DNA from: Rossellomorea arthrocnemi
GTDB taxonomy: Bacteria > Bacillota > Bacilli > Bacillales > Bacillaceae_B
Length of the DNA: 64,000 nt
Direction: 5' to 3'
Assembly: GCF_904424705.1 (NCBI RefSeq)
Contig: NZ_CAJGBF010000002.1
Span: 62,001 to 126,000 of the forward strand
Below, one piece after another: positions 35,730 through 44,357 of this stretch (the first letter of the stretch is position 1; each line of letters starts with the position of its first letter). Under the pieces are notes generated by a model. It saw nothing but the letters and a program-made list of their open reading frames with translations. It ran no database searches and was not told the origin of the DNA. Made by a program: the position numbers and the translations under genes.

Positions 35730-36137
35730 TTATTCCTCCTTGTCCCTGACTACACTTCGCCACTCAATGTCCCCTCTGTCGAGACCTCTTACCAGCACTT
35801 CAGCAGTACCCATATTTGTTGCGAGTGGAACAGCATACACGTCACAAAGCCTGATCAGAGCCGAGACGTCAGGTTCATGGGGCTGAGCCGTCAGGGGATC
35901 CCTGAAAAAGAGGATAAGGTCCATTTTATTATTCGCAATATAGGACCCTATCTCCTGATCTCCACCAAGTGGGCCTGATCGAAAGCGATGGATGGGTAAA
36001 CCCGTTTCTTCACCGATTCTTTTTCCCGTCGTCCCTGTTGCAAAAAGAGAGTGTTTTTCTATGACTGACTTATATGCCAGTACAAATCTAATGAGATCAT
36101 CTTTTTTTTTATCATGAGCAATCAACGCAATATTCAT
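35730..36137 (-). CDS. mgsA: Methylglyoxal synthase
   Basis: 135 aa starting [18 protein letters not shown] chosen because AAGGGTGA lies 5 bases upstream; a GTG three codons earlier falls within it. The MGS-like fold shows [10 protein letters not shown] (phosphate loop), [11 protein letters not shown] with the catalytic Asp, and FFRDPL. It turns dihydroxyacetone phosphate into methylglyoxal as a phosphate-releasing bypass of glycolysis. It sits between dapB (12 bases) and bshB1; bacillithiol is a cofactor for methylglyoxal detoxification, so the linkage makes sense. Confidence 0.95.
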   Translation of the reverse strand: MNIALIAHDKKKDDLIRFVLAYKSVIEKHSLFATGTTGKRIGEETGLPIHRFRSGPLGGDQEIGSYIANNKMDLILFFRDPLTAQPHEPDVSALIRLCDVYAVPLATNMGTAEVLVRGLDRGDIEWRSVVRDKEE

Positions 36138-36149
36138 AACACTCACCCT

Positions 36150-36920
36150 TTAGTCTAATATATTTTCAAGCCCGTATACTAATGTGTCGAGTTTCATGAC
36201 AGTCTCGACAGAAACCTTGACCCCAGACATGAAGCTTCCACGATTAAAGGAATCATGTCGAATCGTCAATGTTTGCCCCTCAGCTCCTAACATTACCTGC
36301 TGATGAGCAATGAGGCCAGGAAGTCGAATACTGTGAATATGCATCCCATCTACATCTGCTCCCCTTGCACCTGAATGTGTTTCTTTCTCATTAGGATGCC
36401 CCTGCTTCTTTGTTTCCCTCACTTCTCTGATCATTTCCGCCGTTTTCAATGCCGTCCCTGATGGTGCGTCCAATTTTTGATCGTGATGGAGTTCAATGAT
36501 CTCTACATCATCGAAATATTTCGCAGCCATTTGAGAGAATTTCATCATAAGTACGGCTCCAATCGCAAAGTTGGGGGCAATGATACATCCTGTGGATTTC
36601 GATTCAGACAGTACCTTCAGTTCCTGTAGTTCCTCCTGGGAAAATCCCGTCGTACCGACCACGGGTCTCACCCCGTATTCCAGTGCTGTTTTTGTATGGT
36701 GGTACCCGACTTCAGGCGTCGTTAAGTCGATTAATACATGTGGCACACGATCCTGAAAGCACGTTTGGATATCTGCATATACCGGTACATCCAGATCCAC
36801 ATCTTTTTTGTGATCAATCACACTAATGAGCGTAAAGTGCTCTGTGTCCTTCACCAATTGAACCGCTTCTTTTCCCATTCTTCCTCTGGGTCCTGCGATC
36901 GTGACGTTAATTTGTTCCAT
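36150..36920 (-). CDS. dapB: 4-hydroxy-tetrahydrodipicolinate reductase DapB
   Basis: 256 aa starting [16 protein letters not shown]; the ATG at 36920 follows the SD GGGGATG. The NAD(P) glycine loop is [26 protein letters not shown] and [15 protein letters not shown] are the substrate motifs, with catalytic His/Lys in the last. It makes tetrahydrodipicolinate for lysine and diaminopimelate, and in spore formers for dipicolinic acid. Its start overlaps the ypjD end by 14 bases. Confidence 0.95.
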   Translation of the reverse strand: MEQINVTIAGPRGRMGKEAVQLVKDTEHFTLISVIDHKKDVDLDVPVYADIQTCFQDRVPHVLIDLTTPEVGYHHTKTALEYGVRPVVGTTGFSQEELQELKVLSESKSTGCIIAPNFAIGAVLMMKFSQMAAKYFDDVEIIELHHDQKLDAPSGTALKTAEMIREVRETKKQGHPNEKETHSGARGADVDGMHIHSIRLPGLIAHQQVMLGAEGQTLTIRHDSFNRGSFMSGVKVSVETVMKLDTLVYGLENILD

Positions 36921-37260
36921 CTTCATCCCCACTTTCGATTCTGGTCCAACGATCTTTATCTCTTGTATTAAACTTGTACATCACCCGATTGTGTGCTTCT
37001 TCCAGGCTGATATCCAGGGAATTAGCCAAACAAATGACCACAAACAATAGATCCCCCAACTCTTCCTCAACTGTATTTTCTTCTTCTGTCCTTTTTTTAG
37101 GTTTTTCGCCATGATGATGGTTCACTTCTCTCGCTAATTCACCAAGTTCCTCTGTGAGACGTGCTACCATAGCCAATGGACTGAAATATCCTTCTTTGAA
37201 TTGGCTTATGTATTGATCTACTTCTTTTTGTAATTGATTCATCGTTTTGTTCTTATCCAT
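36907..37260 (-). CDS. ypjD: MazG-like nucleotide pyrophosphohydrolase YpjD
   Basis: 117 aa from ATG ([14 protein letters not shown]) with AAGGAG about 12 bases upstream; other in-frame starts (a GTG nearer the SD) are possible. The MazG acidic motifs [11 protein letters not shown] and EEELGDLLF (about 36-46 and 66-74) bind Mg. The protein is nearly the same as B. subtilis YpjD along the conserved part ([21 protein letters not shown]). It probably hydrolyses non-canonical NTPs. First gene of the dapB-mgsA-bsh-cca-birA operon. Confidence 0.9.
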   Translation of the reverse strand: MDKNKTMNQLQKEVDQYISQFKEGYFSPLAMVARLTEELGELAREVNHHHGEKPKKRTEEENTVEEELGDLLFVVICLANSLDISLEEAHNRVMYKFNTRDKDRWTRIESGDEDGTN

Positions 37261-37421
37261 AAGAAGGTTCACTCCTTCATTATCTCCTATCATGTTAGCT
37301 AAATCCTTCCCATTTGACAAATATAACGTTTGATTCCCAAACTCTTCATTGCCAGTTTGTTTTTCTTCTTATATAATGTCTCTGTCAACGAGATAATACT
37401 AATAAAAGGAGGGAATCACAG

Positions 37422-38291
37422 ATGTTGGGATTACGAATTAAAAATATTTTGTTCATCTTATTGGGTTCGGCTATATTTGCTTTTGGTCTTGTTCACTTTA
37501 ATATTCAAAATAAACTGGCTGAAGGTGGGTTCACGGGAATAACTCTTATACTTTATTTCTTATTCGACATTGACCCGTCGTACTCCAACCTTGCCTTAAA
37601 TATACCCCTATTTTTCCTTGGATGGAAGCTACTCGGAAAGAAAGCATTCTATTATACTGTGATTGGAACGGTTGCTCTTTCCGTTTTCCTCTGGATTTTC
37701 CAACGGTATCAAATGACCATTGACCTGGAAGGGGATCTATTTCTCGCTGCTTTGTTTGCTGGTGTATTTATCGGAATTGGACTTGGAATCATTTTCAGAT
37801 TCGGCGGTACAACAGGCGGCGTCGATATTATCGCCAGACTTGCCCATAAATACATAGGCTGGAGCATGGGGAAAACGATGTTTATGTTTGATGCTGTCGT
37901 CATTGGAGTCTCTCTGATTACCTATTTGGAATATCGGGAAGCAATGTACACACTGGTGGCTGTATTTGTGGCGGCAAGGGTCATCGATTTCATGCAGGAA
38001 GGGGCCTATTCAGCAAGGGGCGCCATGATCATCTCTGAAAGCCATGAAGAAATCGCCAGTGTCATTAATGAGAAAATGGACCGTGGAGTAACTGTACTGC
38101 GCGGCCATGGTTCGTTTACGAAGCAGGAACGGGAAGTGCTTTACTGCGTAGTTGGGAAAAATGAAATCGTACGCCTTAAAAATATCATCACAAGCGTCGA
38201 TCCTCATGCCTTCGTTTCAGTCACCGTCGTACACGACGTGCTCGGGGAAGGGTTCACACTGGATGCAGATAAGAATCCTATCCTTGACTAG
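37422..38291 (+). CDS. ypjC: YitT-family membrane protein YpjC
   Basis: 289 aa. Five to six hydrophobic segments in the first 190 residues (for example NILFILLGSAIFAFGLVHF, FYYTVIGTVALSVFLWIF, YTLVAVFVAARVIDFM) are followed by a C-terminal DUF2179 domain (about 205-289) with ISESHEEIASVINEKMDRGVT and GSFTKQEREVLYCVV. GRxGGTTGGVD-type sequence (FRFGGTTGGVDIIARL) is the family signature. Transport or sensing role unknown. It is divergent from ypjD, with GGAGGGAATC as the SD; a terminator follows. Confidence 0.92.
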   Translation: MLGLRIKNILFILLGSAIFAFGLVHFNIQNKLAEGGFTGITLILYFLFDIDPSYSNLALNIPLFFLGWKLLGKKAFYYTVIGTVALSVFLWIFQRYQMTIDLEGDLFLAALFAGVFIGIGLGIIFRFGGTTGGVDIIARLAHKYIGWSMGKTMFMFDAVVIGVSLITYLEYREAMYTLVAVFVAARVIDFMQEGAYSARGAMIISESHEEIASVINEKMDRGVTVLRGHGSFTKQEREVLYCVVGKNEIVRLKNIITSVDPHAFVSVTVVHDVLGEGFTLDADKNPILD

Positions 38292-38308
38292 ACAGAATCA
38301 TCACATAT

Positions 38309-38348
38309 AAAAAGCAGCGGGACTCCAGCTGAGTCCCGCTGCTTTTTT
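38309..38348 (+). terminator. Terminator of ypjC
   Basis: AAAAGCAGCGGGACTC and GAGTCCCGCTGCTTTT pair almost perfectly, with a T-run after it. It also lies at the end of the convergent yugP-like gene. Confidence 0.92.
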
Positions 38349-38354
38349 GTATTG

Positions 38355-39035
38355 TTAATCGTCACCGTTCATTCCTGTAAAGATCAATATCAGTCTTAGC
38401 AGTTCAATGATGGCCACTGCTGCAGCTGCTACATACGTCATCGCTGCTGCGTTAAGCACTTTTCTGGCATGCCGCTCTTCTTCATTTCGGATCAATCCCA
38501 GGGAAACAATTTGATTCATCGCCCGGGAAGAGGCATTAAACTCAACGGGAAGAGTGATCAATTGGAACACAACCCCTGCAGCCATCAAAATGATACCGAG
38601 AAGAAACATGCCGGATAATTGGGTGAATATACCGATCATAAGAAAGATCCAGGACATATTCGATCCGATATTTGCTACAGGAACAAGGGCATGACGGAAA
38701 CGTAGAAACGCATAGCTTTCAGCGTCCTGTATTGCATGACCGACTTCATGGGCAGCCACTGCCGCTCCAGCTACCGAATGACCATGATAATTATCAGGTG
38801 ACAGCGCAACCGTTTTAGTCAACGGATTGTAGTGATCACTCAGAAACCCTCTACCTTCTACTACTTTCACATTGGTTAAACCATTTTCGTCCAGAATTCT
38901 TCTGGCCATTTCCCTTCCAGTCATACCAGAAGTAGTGGCTACTCTTGAATATTTCTTAAAGGTACTCTTTACTCGCATCTGAGCTCCAATCGGAATGAGA
39001 GCAATCAGTAAAAAGTAAATTAAAAATCCTGCCAT
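38355..39035 (-). CDS. YugP-like membrane zinc metalloprotease
   Basis: 226 aa, peptidase M48-related DUF2268/YugP family. An N-terminal membrane segment (about 3-20) precedes the zinc motif HEVGH (about 95-99) within GAAVAAHEVGHAIQDAE. Two or three further membrane segments follow (WIFLMIGIFTQLSGMFLLGI, AAMTYVAAAAVAIIELLRLIL), with the third-ligand region in PVEFNASSRA. Likely an integral membrane protease with the active site at the cytoplasmic side. It is not found between ypjC and ypjB in B. subtilis, where yugP lies elsewhere. Confidence 0.88.
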   Translation of the reverse strand: MAGFLIYFLLIALIPIGAQMRVKSTFKKYSRVATTSGMTGREMARRILDENGLTNVKVVEGRGFLSDHYNPLTKTVALSPDNYHGHSVAGAAVAAHEVGHAIQDAESYAFLRFRHALVPVANIGSNMSWIFLMIGIFTQLSGMFLLGIILMAAGVVFQLITLPVEFNASSRAMNQIVSLGLIRNEEERHARKVLNAAAMTYVAAAAVAIIELLRLILIFTGMNGDD

Positions 39036-39094
39036 TATCGTGATAACCTCCAGATGTTTAGATACTTAAATATTATAGCGCTATCAGAGCCCTG

Positions 39095-39886
39095 TCAATT
39101 TTTTTGGCGCTCTGACTTCTTCACTTCACTTTGACCCTTATATTTTCTCCAACCTACATAAGATAAGGTGGAAACGATGATACTGCCCGTAGAAATGATG
39201 ACCCACCAAAGGGAAGGATCGGCTTCATCCTCTGTCATATTTTCAAAAAGCTTCTGGAGATCTGTTTCCAAGGCGGTCAACTCACTCATCGTTTCTTCCC
39301 CTTCCAACACGTCCTGGCGATAATGATCCAAGTAAGTGATTCTGGCATCCAGTGATTGAGCTCGTTCAACTGGTATATCTAATTTGATACTCGGTTGAAT
39401 GATATTATATTTTGATAAAAAGACATTCAATGTCGTATGGTACTCATTTGTGTTCCCACTTTCCGCGGCAACCTTCACACTATCGAAGGCTTCCATGATC
39501 GGGTCTTCCATTTCAACCCATAATGGCTGATGCTGGCTGTTTAAAGCATCCATCACCAACCGGAACTTTGTAACGGCATTCACCTTCTGCTCCAAGTCGG
39601 CAGAGGTTTGGTTGATGCTTTCCACTGCCAAATTATGTGAAATGGTAAGAATTCTAAGCTCATCCATCGAAAAAGACTGTTGTGCACTCAAAGAAGCAAA
39701 TTCATCCGAGAAATATACTAATAGATGTTTTGCTTCTTCATATCGGCCAGCCTTTGTCATTTGTAAGGCCTGATCCGATATTTCATCCAGCTCGTTCATT
39801 GGAGACGGCGATTCTATAGCGATTAGTGGTTGAGGTACTAAAATGAGAAATAAAAAAAGCGTGATAAAAAATTGGATAAGTTTCAT
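39095..39886 (-). CDS. ypjB: Sporulation-associated protein YpjB
   Basis: 263 aa. An N-terminal signal segment (about 4-23) and a C-terminal membrane span (about 226-247, WWVIISTGSIIVSTLSYVGW) followed by a short basic tail bracket a helical extracytoplasmic domain with MTKAGRYEEAKHLLVYFSDEF. This is the layout of YpjB. The B. subtilis gene is expressed in sporulation; its role is not known. It is cotranscribed with ypjA upstream probably (63-base gap). Confidence 0.85.
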   Translation of the reverse strand: MKLIQFFITLFLFLILVPQPLIAIESPSPMNELDEISDQALQMTKAGRYEEAKHLLVYFSDEFASLSAQQSFSMDELRILTISHNLAVESINQTSADLEQKVNAVTKFRLVMDALNSQHQPLWVEMEDPIMEAFDSVKVAAESGNTNEYHTTLNVFLSKYNIIQPSIKLDIPVERAQSLDARITYLDHYRQDVLEGEETMSELTALETDLQKLFENMTEDEADPSLWWVIISTGSIIVSTLSYVGWRKYKGQSEVKKSERQKN

Positions 39887-39950
39887 ACTTGTCCCCCCTA
39901 AAACTACTAATAAAGTTTATGAGGATGCGGACAAGAGTAGACCATTAAAA

Positions 39951-40550
39951 TCATTCAAACTTGTAGTGGATGAATGATCGATTCGTTTTTTGAGTGAAAT
40001 AATAGGCAATTGCGATGGACACGATACTTAGCCAAAATGTAAAATATCCAATATTCTGAATATATATATATAGTTTGGAGTATACAGGGAACTGCATGTA
40101 TACATAATCGATGATATCATTATGCACTGTCCATACAGCTCCGACCACAATATGCCACAATTTCACCCGATAAAAAGAAGAATATAAAATTCCCTGAACG
40201 GCCATTGCCCCGTGGGAAGCCATCAACATGTATCCTTCCCATGGCAGATCACCCGAGACCCAAAGTGTTAAAAGGTTCATGATGACAGCCCAAACCCCAT
40301 ATTTAAACAGGGTGATGATTGCAAGCACTTCGAAAATCGGCCAGTTACGATTCATTAAAAATGCGATCAGTACAAAACAAAAGAATAAGCTGGCTGTCGG
40401 GCTGTCAGGAACAAACAGTAAAAATTGGGGAGGGGTATTTCGCAGTTGAGGTAAATACCATATGTATCCGTAAATCGTCCCCAATAAGTTTATAATAAGC
40501 AGCGACCATAAAAACGTTTTATTTCTTAAAATAGTCGTGATCCAGAGCAT
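39951..40550 (-). CDS. ypjA: YpjA membrane protein (DUF1405)
   Basis: 199 aa starting MLWITTILRNKTFLWSLL; the ATG follows GAGAGGCG, and the upstream in-frame part contains the qcrC terminator hairpin and is not used. Six predicted membrane segments with the family signature NLLGTIYGYIWYLPQLRNTPPQFLLFVPDSP and HGAMAVQGILY. Function unknown. It is the next gene after qcrC as in B. subtilis, separated from it by a strong terminator (40574-40607), so readthrough or its own promoter is needed. Confidence 0.88.
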   Translation of the reverse strand: MLWITTILRNKTFLWSLLIINLLGTIYGYIWYLPQLRNTPPQFLLFVPDSPTASLFFCFVLIAFLMNRNWPIFEVLAIITLFKYGVWAVIMNLLTLWVSGDLPWEGYMLMASHGAMAVQGILYSSFYRVKLWHIVVGAVWTVHNDIIDYVYMQFPVYSKLYIYIQNIGYFTFWLSIVSIAIAYYFTQKTNRSFIHYKFE

Positions 40551-40573
40551 GTGCTGCGCCTCTCTTTCAAGTA

Positions 40574-40607
40574 GAAAAAAAGGGCCAACATAAGCCGGCC
40601 CTTTTTC
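40574..40607 (-). terminator. Terminator of the qcrABC operon
   Basis: AAAAAGGGCCGGCTTATGTTGGCCCTTTTTTT on the minus strand in outline: stem GGGCC..GGCCC with A- and T-runs, 6 bases past the qcrC stop. Confidence 0.88.
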
Positions 40608-40612
40608 AAACA

Positions 40613-41383
40613 TTATTCTTCTAAACCAGAGATGAATTCAGATAGTTTCTTCAACTCTTCATCTGTCCCTTTAAATAAACCTGCTGGCATGCCAGGCGGC
40701 TTACCGTTTTTAGCGATCTTTGCAATTTCTTCAGGTGCAAGGCCGGTTCCAATTAAGGATGGACCTGCTCCCCCTTGCAGATTCTCACCATGACAGTTAA
40801 TACAGCCATTCTTCTGGTCAGCAAAGATTTTGTAGCCTTCAGATTCTTTATCGATATCCACTTCAGCACGGATCTTCCCTTGTTCCTTCGCTGCATCCCA
40901 GTCATGAGTCGCAACGGATTCCCAAGTCAGGAAGTACGTAGCTGCTAATGCCAATAACATGAATCCTACTGCAAAAGGACGTTTGGTTGGACGACGTTCA
41001 GGTCCTACATCAATGAATGGTGCAAGTAAAAGTGCCCCAAATGCGATTCCAGGAATAACGAACGCTCCAATAACATTATAAGGTCCAGATGCATATGTGT
41101 ACTTAAGTAATTGGTATAAAAATAAGAAATACCAGTCAGGTAATGGAATATATCCGGTATCCGTCGGATCGGCAATACGTTCTAACGGTGATGGATGAGC
41201 AACCGTTAAACATAGATAACCGATAAGGAAAACAGCACCTACCAGCCACTCTTTTAATAAGAAGTTTGGCCAGAAAGCTTCTGTTTTACCAGGGAACTCC
41301 GAATAGTCTTTCGGTATATTCGGCTTTCTGTCTGCAGGAACCCGGGAGTCCCCTACAAACTTCATCCCTTTTCCTCGATGCAT
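40613..41383 (-). CDS. qcrC: Menaquinol:cytochrome c reductase cytochrome b/c subunit
   Basis: 256 aa. The first part is the C-terminal half of cytochrome b (subunit IV like; three membrane segments around 45-60, 104-121 and 138-153, with the PDWYFL signature near 82-87). It is fused to a cytochrome c domain with the haem motif CINCH (194-198) and an axial Met in PPGMPAG (near 230). It passes electrons from QcrA to the next carrier outside the membrane. It is the third gene of qcrABC. Confidence 0.95.
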   Translation of the reverse strand: MHRGKGMKFVGDSRVPADRKPNIPKDYSEFPGKTEAFWPNFLLKEWLVGAVFLIGYLCLTVAHPSPLERIADPTDTGYIPLPDWYFLFLYQLLKYTYASGPYNVIGAFVIPGIAFGALLLAPFIDVGPERRPTKRPFAVGFMLLALAATYFLTWESVATHDWDAAKEQGKIRAEVDIDKESEGYKIFADQKNGCINCHGENLQGGAGPSLIGTGLAPEEIAKIAKNGKPPGMPAGLFKGTDEELKKLSEFISGLEE

Positions 41384-41418
41384 AGTGTCCCCCTCCTTTT
41401 ATTAGGTTAATTAATAAC

Positions 41419-42093
41419 TTATAGCGGTCCAGAAATACCTTGCTTACGGATCATCAGGAAGTGAGCTCCCATCAATCCAAGTAGAGCAGCAGGCAGGAAG
41501 AATACGTGAATAGCGAAGAATCGAGTCAGAGTCTGAGCCCCAACGATATGAGCATCACCCGCTAATAACATTTTCACCTGATCTCCGATAAATGGAGTCG
41601 CCCCTGCAATTTCAAGACCTACTTTCGTCGCGAATAGCGCTTTCATATCCCACGGCAGTAAATAACCGGTGAAGCCAAGCCCTAACATAACGAAGAAAAT
41701 AAGAACCCCAACAACCCAGTTCAATTCACGAGGTTTTTTGTATGCACCTTGGAAGAAGACGCGTAGTGTATGTAAAAACATCATTACGATAACCAAACTA
41801 GCTCCCCAGTGATGCATTCCACGGACAATTTGTCCAAATGCAACTTCATTTTGCAGATAATACACAGATTCCCAAGCGTTTTTAATATCTGGAACATAGT
41901 ACATTGTTAAGAACATTCCAGATAGAATTTGGATTACGGTTACGAAGAATGTCAACCCTCCGAAGCAGTAAACAAACGCAGAAAAGTGATGCGCAGGGTT
42001 TACATGTTCAGGTACTTCGTGATCCGCGATATCGCGCCACAAAGGCGTAATGTCTAAACGCTCGTCAACCCAATCATAGATTTTGTTCAGCAC
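41419..42093 (-). CDS. qcrB: Menaquinol:cytochrome c reductase cytochrome b subunit
   Basis: 224 aa, cytochrome b6 type with four membrane helices. The haem-binding His pairs are in VRGMHHWGASLVIVMMFLHTLRVF and in the HFSAFVYCFGG/ RFFAIHVFFLPA helices. It takes electrons from menaquinol at the membrane. It lies 14 bases after qcrA and 35 before qcrC. Confidence 0.95.
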   Translation of the reverse strand: MLNKIYDWVDERLDITPLWRDIADHEVPEHVNPAHHFSAFVYCFGGLTFFVTVIQILSGMFLTMYYVPDIKNAWESVYYLQNEVAFGQIVRGMHHWGASLVIVMMFLHTLRVFFQGAYKKPRELNWVVGVLIFFVMLGLGFTGYLLPWDMKALFATKVGLEIAGATPFIGDQVKMLLAGDAHIVGAQTLTRFFAIHVFFLPAALLGLMGAHFLMIRKQGISGPL

Positions 42094-42107
42094 AGATTAC
42101 GCCCCCC

Positions 42108-42617
42108 TTACTTAACAAATTTATTTGGTTCTGGTTTTCCAAGATAAAGAATTCCGTCTTTTTCTTTTGTTGGATACGAATCCAACGGTGCTGTTGGTGG
42201 TGTACCGGGTACATTCTTACCGTTTTTGTGGTACATTCCACCATGACATGGGCAATAGAACATTTCTTTATGATCCGGATTCCCATTCCAGTTCACTGTA
42301 CAACCAAGGTGTTTACAAACCGGTGAAAGAGCAATGATTTTGCCTTCTTTGTTCTTATAAACCCAAGCGGTTTGTGTCACTTCTGATGTGTACCACGCAT
42401 CTTTTTGCTCATAAGAGAAATCGACACGTACTGGTTCGTTTGTTAATTCTGAAACCTTTTGCTTAGTCGCTCTAAAATCTCCGGCAGCTTCCGTTTTTAA
42501 CACTGGATCCACTGCAAAGCGAACCATCGGCATTAACATTCCCGCCGCCATGAAACCACCTACACCCGTAAGTGTATAGTTAAGGAATTGACGTCTAGAT
42601 ACACGATGTTTGCTCAT
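42108..42617 (-). CDS. qcrA: Rieske iron-sulfur subunit QcrA
   Basis: 169 aa starting MSKHRVSRRQFLNY at the ATG after GGGGGGAAAAGG; the upstream extension is inconsistent with the B. subtilis length. Twin-arginine signal SRRQFLN and a membrane anchor (about 15-35) direct it out by Tat. The Rieske 2Fe-2S ligands are C101-x-H103 and C122-x-x-H125. It is the electron carrier of the menaquinol:cytochrome c reductase. First gene of the operon; an 11-base palindrome GTCCGTCGGAC lies in its leader at 42645-42655. Confidence 0.95.
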   Translation of the reverse strand: MSKHRVSRRQFLNYTLTGVGGFMAAGMLMPMVRFAVDPVLKTEAAGDFRATKQKVSELTNEPVRVDFSYEQKDAWYTSEVTQTAWVYKNKEGKIIALSPVCKHLGCTVNWNGNPDHKEMFYCPCHGGMYHKNGKNVPGTPPTAPLDSYPTKEKDGILYLGKPEPNKFVK

Positions 42618-42757
42618 CCTTTTCCCCCCTCTATCGTAAGGTAAGTCCGTCGGACATATTTCGCACAAATATAAAACTAGGACATAACTATGATATATTA
42701 AACTCTATACAAGGTCAATAACTCTCTAATCTAAAAGATGGAAACAATGTGAAGTTT

Positions 42758-43222
42758 TTATGAATTTTTTTGCCATTTTTGTACAATCACATTTAACAAC
42801 TGCTTGACCTGATCTTCCATGATCGAATGCTTGAATTGCTCGTCCAGGTTCTCAAGGGGAATGGATGGCAACCAGATCAAACGGTCACCGAGTTCATCCT
42901 CGACCTTTTTCCATCTGCTGTCTGCGGTTAAAAAGAAGATATGCTTCACACCGCTTTCGCTTAACTCTTCTGCCCATTTGGTTAACCCCGATACCACGTG
43001 ATCCATCAAAGATGACATTCGATATGTAAATGACGGTGTCATCATCATTCTTCCCTTAAACTGCCTTTCAAGGTGCATGGTGAGTAGATTGATAAATTCT
43101 GATTGTGCTGCTGAGACTCTTATGTCCTTCCCGAAATCAACAGGGACAACAGGAATGACTGCCGTATCTATGTATGCTTTTTCTGCTTCAAACACTTCAA
43201 TATCTTTTACGTTCCAATTCAT
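42758..43222 (-). CDS. ypiF: YpiF family protein (DUF2487)
   Basis: 154 aa, cytoplasmic, no membrane segment. Starts MNWNVKDIEVFEAEKAYIDTAVIPVVPVDF; TADSRWKKVEDELGDRLIWLPSIPLE is the conserved second half. It is located between ypiB and qcrA exactly as in B. subtilis. Function unknown. It is possibly linked to cytochrome complex assembly, because of its constant position (inference). It has its own upstream spacer of over 400 bases. Confidence 0.87.
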   Translation of the reverse strand: MNWNVKDIEVFEAEKAYIDTAVIPVVPVDFGKDIRVSAAQSEFINLLTMHLERQFKGRMMMTPSFTYRMSSLMDHVVSGLTKWAEELSESGVKHIFFLTADSRWKKVEDELGDRLIWLPSIPLENLDEQFKHSIMEDQVKQLLNVIVQKWQKNS

Positions 43223-43308
43223 GCATAGCCCTCACTTTTTCTTTCATTTTCCACTTCCCATCATATCACTTTATATCATCCATTTTAAAGCGATTTCACT
43301 TTTTCATT

Positions 43309-43408
43309 AAGGCTGTTTTCATTAACATTGATATTTTTAAGAGGAAAGTGCCGGTTGATTTCCATCCCAGTTGCTCACTTTCAGAGTAGCGTCAGTTTCT
43401 GAAAACAG
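43309..43408. repeat. Intergenic repeat, family B, short copy with terminal inverted repeats
   Basis: From AAGGCTGTTTTCATTAAC to CTGAAAACAG. The ends CTGTTTTCA (43312-43320) and TGAAAACAG (43400-43408) are perfect inverted repeats. The centre GTTGATTTCCATCCCAGTTG resembles GGAATTCCACTCCAGTG of the copy at 25297-25460. It looks like a decayed MITE-like element of about 100 bp. Confidence 0.6.
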
Positions 43409-43644
43409 ACCAATATAAGTACCTATACTCGTTTTAATAACGTGCATTTTTCAAAGTGTTGAAAGGTCGACATTTGCTTCTATAATAGAGATCTTGTTAA
43501 TCAATTGTTTATTGTCCCTATTGGGCACTGTCATGAAATGTTGACAAAGCTTTAGCAGATACTTTCCTAAAACAACTTTCTCTGGGAAAAGAGCCTCGTC
43601 AATAGTATGCTCCATTCTTAATCTTACTATCTATAAAAGACATA

Positions 43645-43685
43645 AAAAAATCGAATGAAGAGAGAATGGTTCTCTTCATTCGACT
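43645..43685 (-). terminator. Terminator of ypiB
   Basis: GTCGAATGAAGAGA and TCTCTTCATTCGAT with T6 after it on the minus strand; a long, strong hairpin directly after the ypiB stop. Confidence 0.9.
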
Positions 43686-43687
43686 TA

Positions 43688-44227
43688 TCAGGTAAGGCTA
43701 TTCAATTCTTTGGTCAATTTATTGAAGGCCATTTTGTCCCCGGTATCCAATGCTTGATCAATTGCCTTTAGTAAACGGTCTCGTTGAAATGTCTGCAGAC
43801 TGTCTTTCATGAACTGCTCAGCTACCATTCTGTCTTTTTCATTGATGAGTAAGTATTTCGGCATAAACGGGTTTTCTTCCAGTACAGCTGCAAATTGATA
43901 ACTTGAATTTGCTTTACTGAAGTTAAGTTGAATGTAAATATCTTCCTCTTTGTTCAGGCGGATATCATGAAAAGACTTCTCTGCATCCGTTGTCATGATA
44001 TTCTCTTTGTAGAAACGGAATGGGACATCCTCGACACAATGGGTCGACATCACCAATCCTCTTGGGCAGTACTGGGATTCTTCTACAAAATGGACCTTTT
44101 TCATTAATTGATCATGACTCATTAAATAATTTAAGATCCACACACATTCTCTTCGCTTTAATTGATATCGGTTCAAAAACCAGCGGATAAATTCTTTCTT
44201 CTCGTTGACAGAAACAGGGGTGGTCAT
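43688..44227 (-). CDS. ypiB: YpiB family protein (UPF0302)
   Basis: 179 aa. The N-terminal UPF0302 domain ([37 protein letters not shown]) and the C-terminal IDEAL-type segment ([28 protein letters not shown]) are both present, the normal architecture. Function unknown; cytoplasmic. Order ypiA-ypiB-ypiF-qcrA is kept. SD GGAGGG lies before the ATG. Confidence 0.9.
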   Translation of the reverse strand: MTTPVSVNEKKEFIRWFLNRYQLKRRECVWILNYLMSHDQLMKKVHFVEESQYCPRGLVMSTHCVEDVPFRFYKENIMTTDAEKSFHDIRLNKEEDIYIQLNFSKANSSYQFAAVLEENPFMPKYLLINEKDRMVAEQFMKDSLQTFQRDRLLKAIDQALDTGDKMAFNKLTKELNSLT

Positions 44228-44357
44228 TGTTTTCCCTCCTCTGCAGAATCCTTTTTATAAGGTCCGTATTCCTTTTTTCATAAAGTTCAGTAACCTGACA
44301 ACTCTGATGCCCTTTTATCAATCGCACCAGTCAATCCCTAAACCCCACCGACGTCGA

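Larger units (their letters stand above)
43223..43687. other. Intergenic space ypiF-ypiB
   Basis: 465 bases. It holds a family B repeat (43309-43408) and, at the right end, the ypiB terminator (43645-43685). The remainder, 43410-43640, is AT-rich without a supported gene. Confidence 0.5.
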
